From positions 1 through 34,776 of the IMG/VR virus record IMGVR_UViG_3300048987_000006: DNA of 34,776 nt; one strand, 5' to 3'. The notes below the pieces were generated by a model. It worked only from the letters and a program-made list of their open reading frames with translations, did no database searches and was not told the origin of the DNA. Origin of the DNA: a virus. Shown here piece after piece: positions 12,570 to 19,602 of the stretch; the first letter of the stretch is position 1; every line of letters starts with the position of its first letter. A program made the translations under genes and the position numbers.

Positions 12570-12872
12570 ATGTCAGTTGTTCTAGGCCAGCACTACAAAG
12601 AAGTGCTTGGTATTGAGGAAGAAGCCCTCAACAAGCGTGTCCAGCGGCTAGAAGGGTTAGACGAGCAGATTTCTAAGTGTGCTGAGGCACTAGCCGATGG
12701 TTGGTGCATGACCGAGGGGCTTATATTCTCATCGGGCCGAGAGCTTGGCTATCTTGTAGCGAATGCAGTAAAAGTCTCTCTTGCTATTATGATGGAGAAT
12801 GGCCACCTAGCGAAAACCCTGCCCAAGCAGAAGCCCGAACCCGAGGAAAAATCCAAGAAGGGCTACCTTTAA
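12570..12872 (+). CDS. hypothetical protein
   Basis: A 100-residue protein, helical and charged (EALNKRVQRLEGLDEQIS), with a more hydrophobic middle (VANAVKVSLAIMM) and a Lys/Glu/Pro-rich tail. It has GAGAGGCAAAG before the ATG and is the first gene after control motif copy B. No family recognised. It ends in TAATG with the next gene. Confidence 0.65.
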   Translation: MSVVLGQHYKEVLGIEEEALNKRVQRLEGLDEQISKCAEALADGWCMTEGLIFSSGRELGYLVANAVKVSLAIMMENGHLAKTLPKQKPEPEEKSKKGYL

Positions 12873-13009
12873 TGAGGCGCTTCACGGTACTGGTAGACGT
12901 GCCAGAGCTATTTCTGGATGAGTCTGACTGGTACAGTAGCCTCATACGAACTGTCCTGGAAGATGTTGGAATCCAGGTAGTGAACATAGTAGAACCGAAA
13001 GGATTATAA
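12872..13009 (+). CDS. small hypothetical protein
   Basis: A 45-residue protein coupled to its neighbour by TAATG. The sequence (RRFTVLVDVPELFLDES, then LIRTVLEDVGIQVVNIVEP) reads as a beta-alpha-beta unit, a well-folded small domain. No family recognised. It lies directly before the Cas4/RecB-like nuclease. Confidence 0.6.
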   Translation: MRRFTVLVDVPELFLDESDWYSSLIRTVLEDVGIQVVNIVEPKGL

Positions 13010-13010
13010 G

Positions 13011-13901
13011 TTGCCCTTAATTGGCATCGTTGACCCAAGCCACACCCAGCGTCGTGGCGACCCCTGGACACCGCCCAAGTGGTACCCGGTGGACGACATA
13101 CTAGAGCAGGCATACCGAGCCGACCCCCGCTGGTCGCCGTGGTCATACGAGCTTCTTAATGTCGCAGTTTCTGAGATACAGGAACGTGGCGACCATATAA
13201 GCACTACCGCTCTGGTCAGTCCCTGCCCCCGCTCAGTAGTCCTAGAGCGCAAGGCAGACTACGTGGGCGACATAGATGCCCTGTGGCGGGCCTTCCGTGG
13301 TACGATGGTTCATGCTGTGCTGGAACGTGCCCAACGCCCTAACTCTGTGGCCGAGGTCAGGTTCATCATGGAGTTCGATGATGATGAGCTTAGCTGCAAG
13401 CCCGACCTGGTGACTGAGGCTGGCGACTTGTGGGACTACAAGAACACAGAGAACCCACCGGCGTATGACTACCCCTACACTGAGCACACCCAGCAGTTGC
13501 AGATTAACCGCTTCGTAGTCAACCACGCCGACAAATGGGAGGCCGATGAACTGCCGTTCAATCCGAGGTCCCTGACCTTTAGGCACCTGAGCATCATGTA
13601 CCTTGGCCCGAAGTGGCCGAAGGCGTTGGAGACTCTCAAGACTGAGAGGGTTCCCACCAAGGATGGTACAGGCACCAAGCCCCGCAGGGTACCCGATATC
13701 TGGTCGGACGACAAGGTTACTGACCTAATATTGCCCAGGTTCAGAGCACTACGGGCTGCGTTGGAGTCCTATCCAGAGTGGCCGTACGGGGTAGAGGAAG
13801 TGTGGGGCGGGGAGCCTAGCTGGAAGTGTCCAGGGTTCCCACACTGCCCACTGAAAGGTATGTGTTTGGCTAGTCGATATCCAGAAGGGATGGTTTGGTA
13901 A
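13011..13901 (+). CDS. Cas4/RecB-like PD-(D/E)XK nuclease
   Basis: A 296-residue nuclease. RGTMVHAVLE (96-105) gives the RecB-type His; CKPDLVTE (129-136) and LWDYKNTE (140-147) give Asp132, Asp142 and Lys144 of the active site; TQQLQINR follows as the Q motif. Cys72 (SPCPRS) together with three C-terminal Cys (CPGFPHCPLKGMC, near 274-286) matches the Fe-S cluster layout of Cas4 and AddB-type nucleases. It would trim DNA ends in phage replication or recombination. No CRISPR array or cas1 is nearby. Start TTG behind AAAGGAT. It overlaps the next gene by TAATG. Confidence 0.8.
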   Translation: MPLIGIVDPSHTQRRGDPWTPPKWYPVDDILEQAYRADPRWSPWSYELLNVAVSEIQERGDHISTTALVSPCPRSVVLERKADYVGDIDALWRAFRGTMVHAVLERAQRPNSVAEVRFIMEFDDDELSCKPDLVTEAGDLWDYKNTENPPAYDYPYTEHTQQLQINRFVVNHADKWEADELPFNPRSLTFRHLSIMYLGPKWPKALETLKTERVPTKDGTGTKPRRVPDIWSDDKVTDLILPRFRALRAALESYPEWPYGVEEVWGGEPSWKCPGFPHCPLKGMCLASRYPEGMVW

Positions 13902-14308
13902 TGGCATATAACGCAAGCAAGGCATCACTGAAACAAACCAGCTACAACGTAACTGGTCCCATTGTAGCTGCGTTCGTTAACATCGGGGTCATAGCAGACC
14001 CAGAGGCCGCAGTTACGAACCTAGACAGCATGGCTGCGAAAGTCTTTGCTAACTTGGAGGAAACTTTTAATGCCGAACAGACGTCGCCGTCTACGGGAAC
14101 TGCTGAGAAGACTCCGGCTCAGGATATTTCCGACCCCGGCCAGTTCGTAGTGAACTTCGGTAAGCACAAAGGCAACACCATCGAGCAGATTGCTACCGAC
14201 GACCTTGGTTGGTTGGAGTGGCTCACCCAAAAAGACTCCAAGCCGGTGCGCAACTTCGCTCGTAAGTACGCCCAGGCTTACCTTGACACACGCAAGGCCG
14301 CTGTATAG
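13901..14308 (+). CDS. protein with C-terminal DUF3820-like domain
   Basis: A 135-residue protein. Residues 83-108 (VVNFGKHKGNTIEQIA, then WLEWL) match the small 'FGKYKG ... WLEWL' domain found fused to exonucleases and alone in phages (DUF3820-like, from memory). The N-terminal 55 residues are helical, joined by a Thr/Ser/Pro linker. It lies between the nuclease and the helicase, which suggests a helper role in DNA processing. The ATG at 13901 uses TAATG; a TTG two codons upstream is less likely. Confidence 0.65.
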   Translation: MAYNASKASLKQTSYNVTGPIVAAFVNIGVIADPEAAVTNLDSMAAKVFANLEETFNAEQTSPSTGTAEKTPAQDISDPGQFVVNFGKHKGNTIEQIATDDLGWLEWLTQKDSKPVRNFARKYAQAYLDTRKAAV

Positions 14309-15300
14309 TGAACTCTGCTATGCAGATAGCAGACCAGCTTAACGTTTTCGATGCCTATGTCAATGATGACAGAGGTACTATTCCCACCGGCTACGGGGGG
14401 CTAGACGGCCTGCTCCGCCGGGGAGGGCTGGCGCCACAAACGCTGGCCCTCCTGGGCGGCAGGCTATCTACCCGCAAGACCACCACGGTTATGAACATAG
14501 CCGCCAACATGTTAGACGGCGGCGCTATGGTGGGCCTGGTGGGGCTGGACGGCAGCCTCAGCAACAACTACATAAGCAGGCTGTACTCCACGTGGTCGGG
14601 TTTCACCGTTGACCACATCGAGGAAACCTGGAACACCCAAGAGGCCGAGGAACACAAGCAACGCTTCATGGACTGGGCCAAGAACTTCATCTTCTACAAC
14701 GGCCCACGGCGTCCTGATATGCCCGACCTGACGAACTGGCTGCTAGAGACTGAGGTTTCTACAGGACAACGCATAAGTGTTGTGCTTATAGACTACGTAG
14801 GGCTTATGCGGCGGGGTAAGTATGATGGTAACGACCAGGTACGCATACCCCGGCTCATCGAAGACATAAAGATTTGGACCGACCAGGAAGACCTTATTAC
14901 CATAGCCCTGCACCAGGTCGCTCGTATGGACGAAGGTTCCGGTGTGCGCTACCACGGCCACCACCCGATGACTGTGGCCGGGATGAAGTTCGGCGGTGAG
15001 GATGTGGCCGATATAGTGTTGGCTACCTACCGCCCGACCCTCAACCCGGTGGGGCATATGGACTTTGAAATGGCCCAGGAGCGAGAGGGCAGCCGGTTCA
15101 CCCACGAAGATTGGGAAAAAGTGGTAGCCCTGTGCGAGCGGACCAAAGACCTGACGTACCTGCAACTGTTGAAGAACAGGCCGGGTACCAAGATAGACGA
15201 GCGAGGCATCTGTCTGCGCTCGTTGGGAGAAACTATGAAGATGCGAGAGGTAAGTGCCTTCGACGCTCTTGACCAGGACCAGGTAATGGCTTATGGCTAG
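14308..15300 (+). CDS. DnaB-like replicative helicase (RecA-fold ATPase)
   Basis: A 330-residue RecA-fold ATPase with the single-domain size of phage DnaB/gp4-type helicases. The P-loop region is LLGGRLSTRKTTT (48-60), Walker B is VVLIDYVGLM (159-168), and IALHQVAR and GEDVADIVL follow as later helicase motifs. The P-loop departs from GxxxxGKT: the Gly before Lys57 is Arg56. Cys and zinc sites are absent. It would unwind DNA for the family A polymerase with the AEP primase; no helicase-primase fusion is seen. GTG start inside TAGTG. Confidence 0.75.
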   Translation: MNSAMQIADQLNVFDAYVNDDRGTIPTGYGGLDGLLRRGGLAPQTLALLGGRLSTRKTTTVMNIAANMLDGGAMVGLVGLDGSLSNNYISRLYSTWSGFTVDHIEETWNTQEAEEHKQRFMDWAKNFIFYNGPRRPDMPDLTNWLLETEVSTGQRISVVLIDYVGLMRRGKYDGNDQVRIPRLIEDIKIWTDQEDLITIALHQVARMDEGSGVRYHGHHPMTVAGMKFGGEDVADIVLATYRPTLNPVGHMDFEMAQEREGSRFTHEDWEKVVALCERTKDLTYLQLLKNRPGTKIDERGICLRSLGETMKMREVSAFDALDQDQVMAYG

Positions 15301-15487
15301 AGGGCTGAGCAAAGAGTATGCCAAGTTCAGGCGTTCCATAATGCATCGCATCACTAGACGAGTGCATAACCACCCTAGCCCTGCTCTCAAAGACTGCTGG
15401 GGTAAACTGCACGACATTGTGCAGGAAGAAATCACTGTCACCTTCAAGGAAGCTGAGGAAGATGCCTTATATCCGCAGGGCCAATAG
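15293..15487 (+). CDS. small basic hypothetical protein
   Basis: A 64-residue protein overlapping the helicase end by 8 nt. The basic first half (KEYAKFRRSIMHRITRRVH) and acidic end (EAEEDALYPQ) are mostly helical. It overlaps the next gene by 26 nt. No family recognised; the basic helix could touch DNA. Confidence 0.6.
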   Translation: MARGLSKEYAKFRRSIMHRITRRVHNHPSPALKDCWGKLHDIVQEEITVTFKEAEEDALYPQGQ

Positions 15488-15698
15488 ACCTACTGCTCGG
15501 CATACTCCTAAATCTGCTGGCGAACTCAATTATGCTTTTACTCGCCTCATCGTGGGATATCTGGACTATGCGGGGCTTAATTATCAGACCATAAATGATA
15601 TACTTGGCGCTCTTGAGGGAGCTAAGATGGAATTTGACCGCCGCAAAGTGCGGGCATATGAGGCAGCAAAGAGGGTGGCTAATGGCGACGTATATTAA
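15462..15698 (+). CDS. conserved-type phage protein ending NGDVY
   Basis: A 78-residue protein. Its main part (LNYQTINDILGALEGAK, then DRRKVRAYEAAKR and NGDVY) matches, from memory, a small family of unknown function common in phages, with a helical hairpin and the same NGDVY end. The ATG at 15462 starts the family-like length; the region upstream in frame is overlap with the previous gene. GAGGAAG directly precedes the ATG. It often occurs near nucleotide or replication genes, as here. Confidence 0.65.
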   Translation: MPYIRRANRPTARHTPKSAGELNYAFTRLIVGYLDYAGLNYQTINDILGALEGAKMEFDRRKVRAYEAAKRVANGDVY

Positions 15699-16068
15699 GC
15701 CGCTTTGTTACATCGCTGGGCCGTACACTCACCCTGACCCAGTGGAGAACACGCATGACGCGTCCCAGCTAACCATCCGAATGATTGACGATGGGTATGT
15801 GACACCCATATGCCCCCATGCTACGCTTATCCTGCAGCTTGTCTCGCCACACTCTGATGTAGATTACTGGTATGCTTATGACAATGAGGTTTTAGCTCAT
15901 TGTGATGCCGTGTTTCGGATGCCTGGTGAAAGCAAAGGCGCTAACGATGAATGTAGGTTTGCTGGCAGGTTAGGTAAGCCTGTGTTCTACAGCCTAGAGG
16001 CTCTCTATGAGTGGGCCGACCAGCACACTACATGGCAAGGATTGCGTGATTATGCCCGACAACTTTAA
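15682..16068 (+). CDS. nucleoside 2-deoxyribosyltransferase-like protein
   Basis: A 128-residue protein. CYIAGPYTHPDPVENTH (9-25) is the nucleotide-binding start of the nucleoside 2-deoxyribosyltransferase/DUF4406 fold; HCDAVFRMPG (near 74-83), ESKGANDE and GKPVFYS follow in the expected order. Members cleave or exchange the base on deoxynucleosides or deoxynucleotides, so a role in adjusting nucleotide pools is likely. The start overlaps the previous gene by 17 nt. A second AGPYT string appears in the next gene's tail. Confidence 0.75.
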   Translation: MATYIKPLCYIAGPYTHPDPVENTHDASQLTIRMIDDGYVTPICPHATLILQLVSPHSDVDYWYAYDNEVLAHCDAVFRMPGESKGANDECRFAGRLGKPVFYSLEALYEWADQHTTWQGLRDYARQL

Positions 16069-16546
16069 CATGGAACAGGGCGGGGTACGCTACGACCAGG
16101 ACAAGCCCCGTTACGAGCTTATCCCGCCGTGGCCCCTGGAACAGTTAGCCCGTGTCTATACGATGGGCGCAGCCAAGTACAACGACTACAACTGGATGAA
16201 GGGTATGCGGTGGGGCAGGCACTTCGCTGCTATGATGCGCCACTGTTGGGCATTCTGGCGGGGAGAGACATACGACCCAGAGAGTGGACTACATCACCTG
16301 GCTCATGCTGCCTTCGCCTGCTTCGCTCTTATGCAGTACACTCTGGACCACCCAGAACTAGACGATAGGCCAAAGGATAATGGGACACAAGATAAAGATG
16401 TACACCAAGAGGCAGGTCAAGGCACACCGCAAGCTAAAGAGACAAGCCCAATTAGAGGCGTTAGCGAGCCGGTCTTCTTGGCTGGCCCCTACACCCCACC
16501 CAGCGGACGAAATGTTGCAGGGGGTGGACACCTATGGCCCATGTAA
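16052..16546 (+). CDS. dATP/dGTP diphosphohydrolase-type protein
   Basis: A 164-residue protein. Residues 8-92 match the phage dATP/dGTP diphosphohydrolase N-terminal family: GVRYDQDKPRYELIPPWP, MGAAKYNDYNWMKGMRWG and GLHHLAHAAFACFALM. The fold is all-helical, MazG-like, and the reaction would be dNTP to dNMP plus pyrophosphate, pairing with the preceding enzyme. Related enzymes serve in phages that replace adenine, but no PurZ-like gene is in the window. The tail after residue 100 is disordered and then shows PVFLAGPYTPPSG, similar to the start of a deoxyribosyltransferase. Confidence 0.75.
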   Translation: MPDNFNMEQGGVRYDQDKPRYELIPPWPLEQLARVYTMGAAKYNDYNWMKGMRWGRHFAAMMRHCWAFWRGETYDPESGLHHLAHAAFACFALMQYTLDHPELDDRPKDNGTQDKDVHQEAGQGTPQAKETSPIRGVSEPVFLAGPYTPPSGRNVAGGGHLWPM

Positions 16547-16809
16547 CCGATAAGCGGCGCAGGCCAGCGGCCTATACAATAGGAGTGCCTAAAGAGAAGC
16601 CTGCCCCCAAGATAGACACATCCCCACCTAACCCTGACCCACTGAATCTGCTATTACGCAAGACTATAGAGTTCATCTACAACCAGCCGGAATACTACGA
16701 GGTACTCCGACTTCCCCGCCCGGTACGCAAGCAGTTTGAAACCGCTGTCGGCAAGGCCATGAGCCGTTTCCCGCAGCTTAACAAAGTGAGTGTGCGAGTT
16801 GATAGCTAA
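16534..16809 (+). CDS. hypothetical protein
   Basis: A 91-residue protein overlapping the previous gene by 13 nt. It has a Lys/Arg/Pro-rich, probably disordered first 38 residues, then a helical domain (LNLLLRKTIEFIYNQPEYY and RKQFETAVGKAMSRF). No family recognised. It lies between the nucleotide enzymes and the small metalloprotease. Confidence 0.6.
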   Translation: MAHVTDKRRRPAAYTIGVPKEKPAPKIDTSPPNPDPLNLLLRKTIEFIYNQPEYYEVLRLPRPVRKQFETAVGKAMSRFPQLNKVSVRVDS

Positions 16810-16810
16810 G

Positions 16811-17119
16811 ATGAAAGGAAAGAAGATTTATCTTGGTGGTACTGTGATTGAGGTAGATACCAAGGAATTTGAAATGGGTGACGGTGAAGGAATGGGTGTA
16901 GCTGGGTACTATGAGAACGGCGAAGATGGTCGTACCATCGTAGTAGACACCAAGCACCTAGATGATTCTACCTTTGCTCACGAACTTGGGCACCAGGTTT
17001 GTGAGACAACTGGGGTCTACATGAGTGAGTACCAAATGGCGGCGTGGGAGATGTTCTTCGTCATGTGCCGGGACCCCCGCAACAAGTGGCTGAAACAATA
17101 CTACTTTGGAGACGCGTAA
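16811..17119 (+). CDS. small HExxH zinc metalloprotease-like protein
   Basis: A 102-residue protein. STFAHELGHQVCETTG (53-68) contains HELGH, the zincin signature (His57, Glu58, His61). A following helix (EYQMAAWEMFFVM) resembles the segment after HExxH in ImmA/IrrE-type peptidases, where a Glu can be the third ligand. The first 45 residues are beta-rich. ImmA-like enzymes cut repressors, so a role against a repressor or host factor is possible but unproven. The start is uncertain: ATG 16811 has no clear ribosome binding site; TTG 16799 and GTG 16790 are alternatives. Confidence 0.65.
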   Translation: MKGKKIYLGGTVIEVDTKEFEMGDGEGMGVAGYYENGEDGRTIVVDTKHLDDSTFAHELGHQVCETTGVYMSEYQMAAWEMFFVMCRDPRNKWLKQYYFGDA

Positions 17120-17286
17120 TGCGAGTTATATTAGTACGGGTGTTATTCTGGGTTTCGCTTGGTCTAGGAAACGCTGCGGTTTGGGTAGGAAACCTAACCC
17201 TAACCGATAAACTGGGGTTAACGGCAACACTGTTTGGTATAGGCGCTCTTGTTTGTGCCATTACTTGGCTAATAATGGAGCTTTAG
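17119..17286 (+). CDS. small two-pass membrane protein
   Basis: A 55-residue protein with two hydrophobic spans (VRVLFWVSLGLGNAAVWVG and LTATLFGIGALVCAITWLI) and few charges. It starts in TAATG with the preceding gene. It could be a holin-like or superinfection-exclusion-type protein; nothing decides. It is on the replication strand, away from the lysis genes. Confidence 0.6.
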   Translation: MRVILVRVLFWVSLGLGNAAVWVGNLTLTDKLGLTATLFGIGALVCAITWLIMEL

Positions 17287-17766
17287 GTGAAACAACCTAA
17301 GTTCTGCATGTGTATGGTGTGCGGGGATGTGCTGTACGCAGGCCCCAGCATCTACCCCATACCCCGAGACTGTTCCTGTCAAGCTACCCGTGTTGTCCCT
17401 ACAGAGGAAAGAGGCCATGTTCAGTGGGATGTGGAAAGGTATAAAGCGGCTGCTCTGGTGGATGCTGAAACTCAACGTGACCAACTGCTGCGCCAAGCTG
17501 GTAGTGAAGAAGCTGACAAGCTCAAGTCTCTCGGCTTCTCACAGCAGGAGGTTATTGAGGGGGCTAAGGATGCAATACGCAAGGCCCAGCCACTAGCCCA
17601 GAAGTTGTACCAAGAGGTCTTGGACAACGCACCCAAAGAGCCAGAGGTCGAATACACCGACGAGAGCCTGGACCCGACTGCGATGGTCAAGCTAGAGCGT
17701 AGCCCCAGTATTGACGAGTTCTACGAATATGAAATGTCCAAGCTAGAGCGAGGAGAGCAGGTCTAG
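17287..17766 (+). CDS. hypothetical zinc-binding, helical protein
   Basis: A 159-residue protein from the GTG that directly follows the previous stop. CMCMVCGD (7-14) and CSC (29-31) form an N-terminal zinc knuckle. The rest is a long, charged helical region (ETQRDQLLRQAGSEEADK, QQEVIEGAKDAIRKAQ) and an acidic end. No family recognised. It ends in TAGTG with the next small gene. Confidence 0.6.
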   Translation: MKQPKFCMCMVCGDVLYAGPSIYPIPRDCSCQATRVVPTEERGHVQWDVERYKAAALVDAETQRDQLLRQAGSEEADKLKSLGFSQQEVIEGAKDAIRKAQPLAQKLYQEVLDNAPKEPEVEYTDESLDPTAMVKLERSPSIDEFYEYEMSKLERGEQV

Positions 17767-17915
17767 TGCCTAAGCATGGTGTGTGGCTCATATGCCCCGA
17801 GTGCAAACGGCGTGACTGGTCTATAGACCCTAACGCCATAGGGTGGTGCTCTAACAAGGACAAGCATACAGGTAAGACGGTGAAGATGTTGGAGCTTGGT
17901 AAAGCTGTGAAATAG
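17766..17915 (+). CDS. small zinc-ribbon protein
   Basis: A 49-residue protein. It starts at GTG within TAGTG. ICPECKRRDW (9-18) and GWCSNKDKH (26-34) give a CxxC ... CxxxxxH zinc site. The remainder is Lys-rich. It is the last plus-strand gene before the structured RNA at 17916 and the bidirectional terminator. The stop codon abuts the first base of that element. Confidence 0.65.
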   Translation: MPKHGVWLICPECKRRDWSIDPNAIGWCSNKDKHTGKTVKMLELGKAVK

Positions 17916-18019
17916 TTTAGGCTCTGTGAAGGAGAACCGACTCGCTATCGGTGTTGGAATCATGGGGTAGCGTACCCTGATGTGCTGCCAGTGTGGGCAA
18001 CCTGGCCATAGAGCCTAAA
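17916..18019 (+). ncRNA. candidate cloverleaf-like structured RNA
   Basis: TTTAGGCTCT (17916-17925) pairs perfectly over 10 bp with AGAGCCTAAA (18010-18019). Between them are three independent hairpins: ACCGA with TCGGT (17936-17952, 7-nt loop), ATCA..GGGTA with TACCC..TGAT (17959-17981, loop GCG) and GCCAG with CTGGC (17987-18006). This makes a four-way junction of 104 nt. It is not a tRNA: there is no T-loop and the arm spacing is wrong. It sits between the last plus gene and the terminator, so it would form the 3' end of the replication transcript. Confidence 0.4.
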
Positions 18020-18024
18020 AGAAA

Positions 18025-18048
18025 AGGCCCCGGTGAAAGCCGGGGCCT
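18025..18048. terminator. bidirectional intrinsic terminator
   Basis: AGGCCCCGG, TGAAAG, CCGGGGCCT is a perfect 9-bp stem. AAAAGAAA lies on its left (a U-run for minus-strand transcripts) and TATCTTTATAT on its right (T-rich for plus-strand transcripts). It separates the converging replication and structural/lysis units. Confidence 0.85.
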
Positions 18049-18066
18049 ATCTTTATATCTGGTCAG

Positions 18067-18546
18067 CTACACAGCGGGCTGAGTACCCCTATTCGGGTCA
18101 GTCCCTTCGGCAGCAGGCTCGACCACGTTGTCGTCATCCGCTACCTCGTCTGTGCTCTGCGGGACCGACGCCTCACCTGAGTCGTCTTTGAAGCTCGGCC
18201 CTGTCTCACCAGCGGAGGGTGTCTGGTAGGGGGCCTTCTCCGCAACGTCTGGCGAGTCGCCAGGTCCCGCAGTTCCTCCGGGATACTTAGGCTCTACGGG
18301 CGCTGGTGCCCCGAAGTCCTGGAATGCATTATCCCTGTTAGCGGCGGCAGCACTAGGTACCCGAGGTACCCCAGCGTCTCCGGTTACTTCCTGTCGTGCC
18401 TGTGCGGTAGCTTGTGCCCGCTCAAAGTAAGGTATTGCAGGAGAACCACCGAAGTCAATGGTGCTGGTGTCAGTAACACCGTTGGTACGCTCCATCTTGG
18501 TGGACTGGTCTTCGTCCAGCGCAGGAGCACTTGAAGTCTCTGGCAT
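18067..18546 (-). CDS. acidic disordered hypothetical protein
   Basis: A 159-residue protein, low-complexity and acidic, rich in Pro, Ala, Gly, Asp, Ser and Thr, with no predicted core fold (for example PAPVEPKYPGGTAGPGD). It is last in the late transcript, next to the terminator. It resembles the style of the 58-residue protein upstream (18556). Possibly a minor virion or assembly protein; no family recognised. Confidence 0.65.
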   Translation of the reverse strand: MPETSSAPALDEDQSTKMERTNGVTDTSTIDFGGSPAIPYFERAQATAQARQEVTGDAGVPRVPSAAAANRDNAFQDFGAPAPVEPKYPGGTAGPGDSPDVAEKAPYQTPSAGETGPSFKDDSGEASVPQSTDEVADDDNVVEPAAEGTDPNRGTQPAV

Positions 18547-18555
18547 AACTATCTC

Positions 18556-18732
18556 CTAACTAGGGTTGCCCGAAGGCCACCCGCTAGATGCGTCTCGTCC
18601 GTCTGCTTTGCCTGCCTTGTTGTACTCACCGGCAAGCCCGCTGTTGGCAACAGTGGTTTCCTCCTGAGTACCGGCAGTCATGCTATTGCGAGTACCCCAT
18701 TCATCTTCCAGAACGTCTTTACCTTCGGCCAT
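18556..18732 (-). CDS. small hydrophilic hypothetical protein
   Basis: A 58-residue hydrophilic, Gly/Ser/Ala/Glu-rich protein (MAEGKDVLEDEWGTRNS at the start, ASSGWPSGNPS at the end). GGGGG lies before the ATG, which is 1 nt after the stop of the 23-residue membrane peptide. No family recognised. Confidence 0.55.
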   Translation of the reverse strand: MAEGKDVLEDEWGTRNSMTAGTQEETTVANSGLAGEYNKAGKADGRDASSGWPSGNPS

Positions 18733-18733
18733 T

Positions 18734-18805
18734 TTATAGAACCCCCAATACTTTCAATGCTATGACTAGTAATATGATTCCTACAACTGCGCCTACGAAA
18801 GTCAT
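18734..18805 (-). CDS. 23-residue membrane peptide
   Basis: A complete small frame behind AAAGGGG. The peptide is almost wholly one transmembrane helix: VGAVVGIILLVIALKVLGVL. It has one Lys and no signal cleavage site. Placed in the lysis cluster beside two holin-like proteins, it may modulate lysis. Such short genes are easily missed; the ribosome binding site and exact packing between genes support it. Confidence 0.5.
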   Translation of the reverse strand: MTFVGAVVGIILLVIALKVLGVL

Positions 18806-18815
18806 ATGCCCCTTT

Positions 18816-19004
18816 CTACTCGCTGTCGGCTGACCATCCTGCGGCGTGTGATGCTATGTTAGCGTACATACTTATGAACACAAGGTAGGGGATGCTCTTG
18901 TACCAACCCAGCAATAGGGTCGGCACGATGAGTAACACCCAGAAGACAAGCAGGGCACCATGCATGTGCTTGCGCTGCTTGGCTCTGTCCTTGCTCTTAC
19001 TCAA
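18816..19004 (-). CDS. two-pass membrane protein, lysis region
   Basis: A 62-residue protein with a basic N-terminus (KSKDRAKQRKHMHG) and two hydrophobic spans (ALLVFWVLLIVPTLLLGW and LVFISMYANIASHAAGW). This is class II holin-like topology. It overlaps the upstream gene by 8 nt and lies in a cluster of membrane proteins with the amidase. A holin or antiholin role is inferred. Confidence 0.6.
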   Translation of the reverse strand: MSKSKDRAKQRKHMHGALLVFWVLLIVPTLLLGWYKSIPYLVFISMYANIASHAAGWSADSE

Positions 19005-19170
19005 CTGGGCTTACCTTGCTACGAGCAAAGAGGCCCAGCAAGAGAGGTACTACAGCGTCGATAGAGGCTACGATAGCCTGTACCTGAGCGTCCTTGATTA
19101 GTCCGAATGCAGCTATCGCTCCTACGATGGAGGTAATAGCTGCGGCAACCATGACTGGTTCTGTCTTCAT
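18997..19170 (-). CDS. holin-like membrane protein
   Basis: A 57-residue protein from the ATG at 19170 behind GGAG. The spans VMVAAAITSIVGAIAAFGL and IVASIDAVVPLLLGLFA flank a short polar turn with DAQVQA, ending in RSKVSPVE. The 'DxQ ... LVP ... ARSKVTPV' ending resembles small holin-like proteins known from phages of Gram-positive bacteria, from memory. With the amidase nearby it is the best single holin candidate. Confidence 0.6.
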   Translation of the reverse strand: MKTEPVMVAAAITSIVGAIAAFGLIKDAQVQAIVASIDAVVPLLLGLFARSKVSPVE

Positions 19171-19177
19171 GTTTCTC

Positions 19178-19594
19178 CTATCTGTTCTGCTGGGCGTCGA
19201 GCACAATCTCTTGGGCAGCGACTATACCAGCTTGCTTTTCTCTGTCCTCTAAAGCACTACCCAGCTTCACGATTTTCTGCTTAGCGGCATCTGTTGCGGC
19301 AAGCAAATCCGTCGGTGGTTCTTTTCCATCCTCTTGTTCGTTCTTAATAAGCTGCTCTAGTAGGATTACCTCTCGCTTGCTTCCATCATACTCGCCTTGT
19401 ATGGCGGCGGTCATGTTAGAGTTGACAAGTGTGTGGATAATGTCTAGCTTACCGTTGGTCTTGGAATTTGCCAGCAAAAGCCGTGCAGCTACCTCATCTT
19501 GTCTTCGGTAGTCTTCTTTCTTGGACCGGCTCTGGAAGAAGTAGTTTGTTATCAACATCAATAGTGGTACTATGGCTAGAAGTATGGTTTCCAC
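19178..19594 (-). CDS. membrane-anchored coiled-coil protein, lysis region
   Basis: A 138-residue protein. GTG start 4 nt after AAGGAG. One N-terminal membrane span (TILLAIVPLLMLITNYFF) is followed by a basic stop-transfer (QSRSKKEDYRRQD) and a long helical region with KTNGKLDIIHTLVNSNMT, a pattern I recall from lysis-region proteins of other phages. It is probably anchored in the inner membrane. Function unknown; it may regulate holin or act as a spanin-like partner. Confidence 0.6.
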   Translation of the reverse strand: METILLAIVPLLMLITNYFFQSRSKKEDYRRQDEVAARLLLANSKTNGKLDIIHTLVNSNMTAAIQGEYDGSKREVILLEQLIKNEQEDGKEPPTDLLAATDAAKQKIVKLGSALEDREKQAGIVAAQEIVLDAQQNR

Positions 19595-19602
19595 ACGGCT
19601 CC

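Noticed and set aside
13011-13901. Cas4-like nuclease as evidence of a CRISPR system
   Set aside because: No repeats, cas1 or cas2 in the window; such nucleases are common in phage replication modules.
16052-16546. Adenine-replacing (Z) genome
   Set aside because: A dATP/dGTP diphosphohydrolase-type gene is present, but no PurZ-like synthetase or DatZ is seen in the window.
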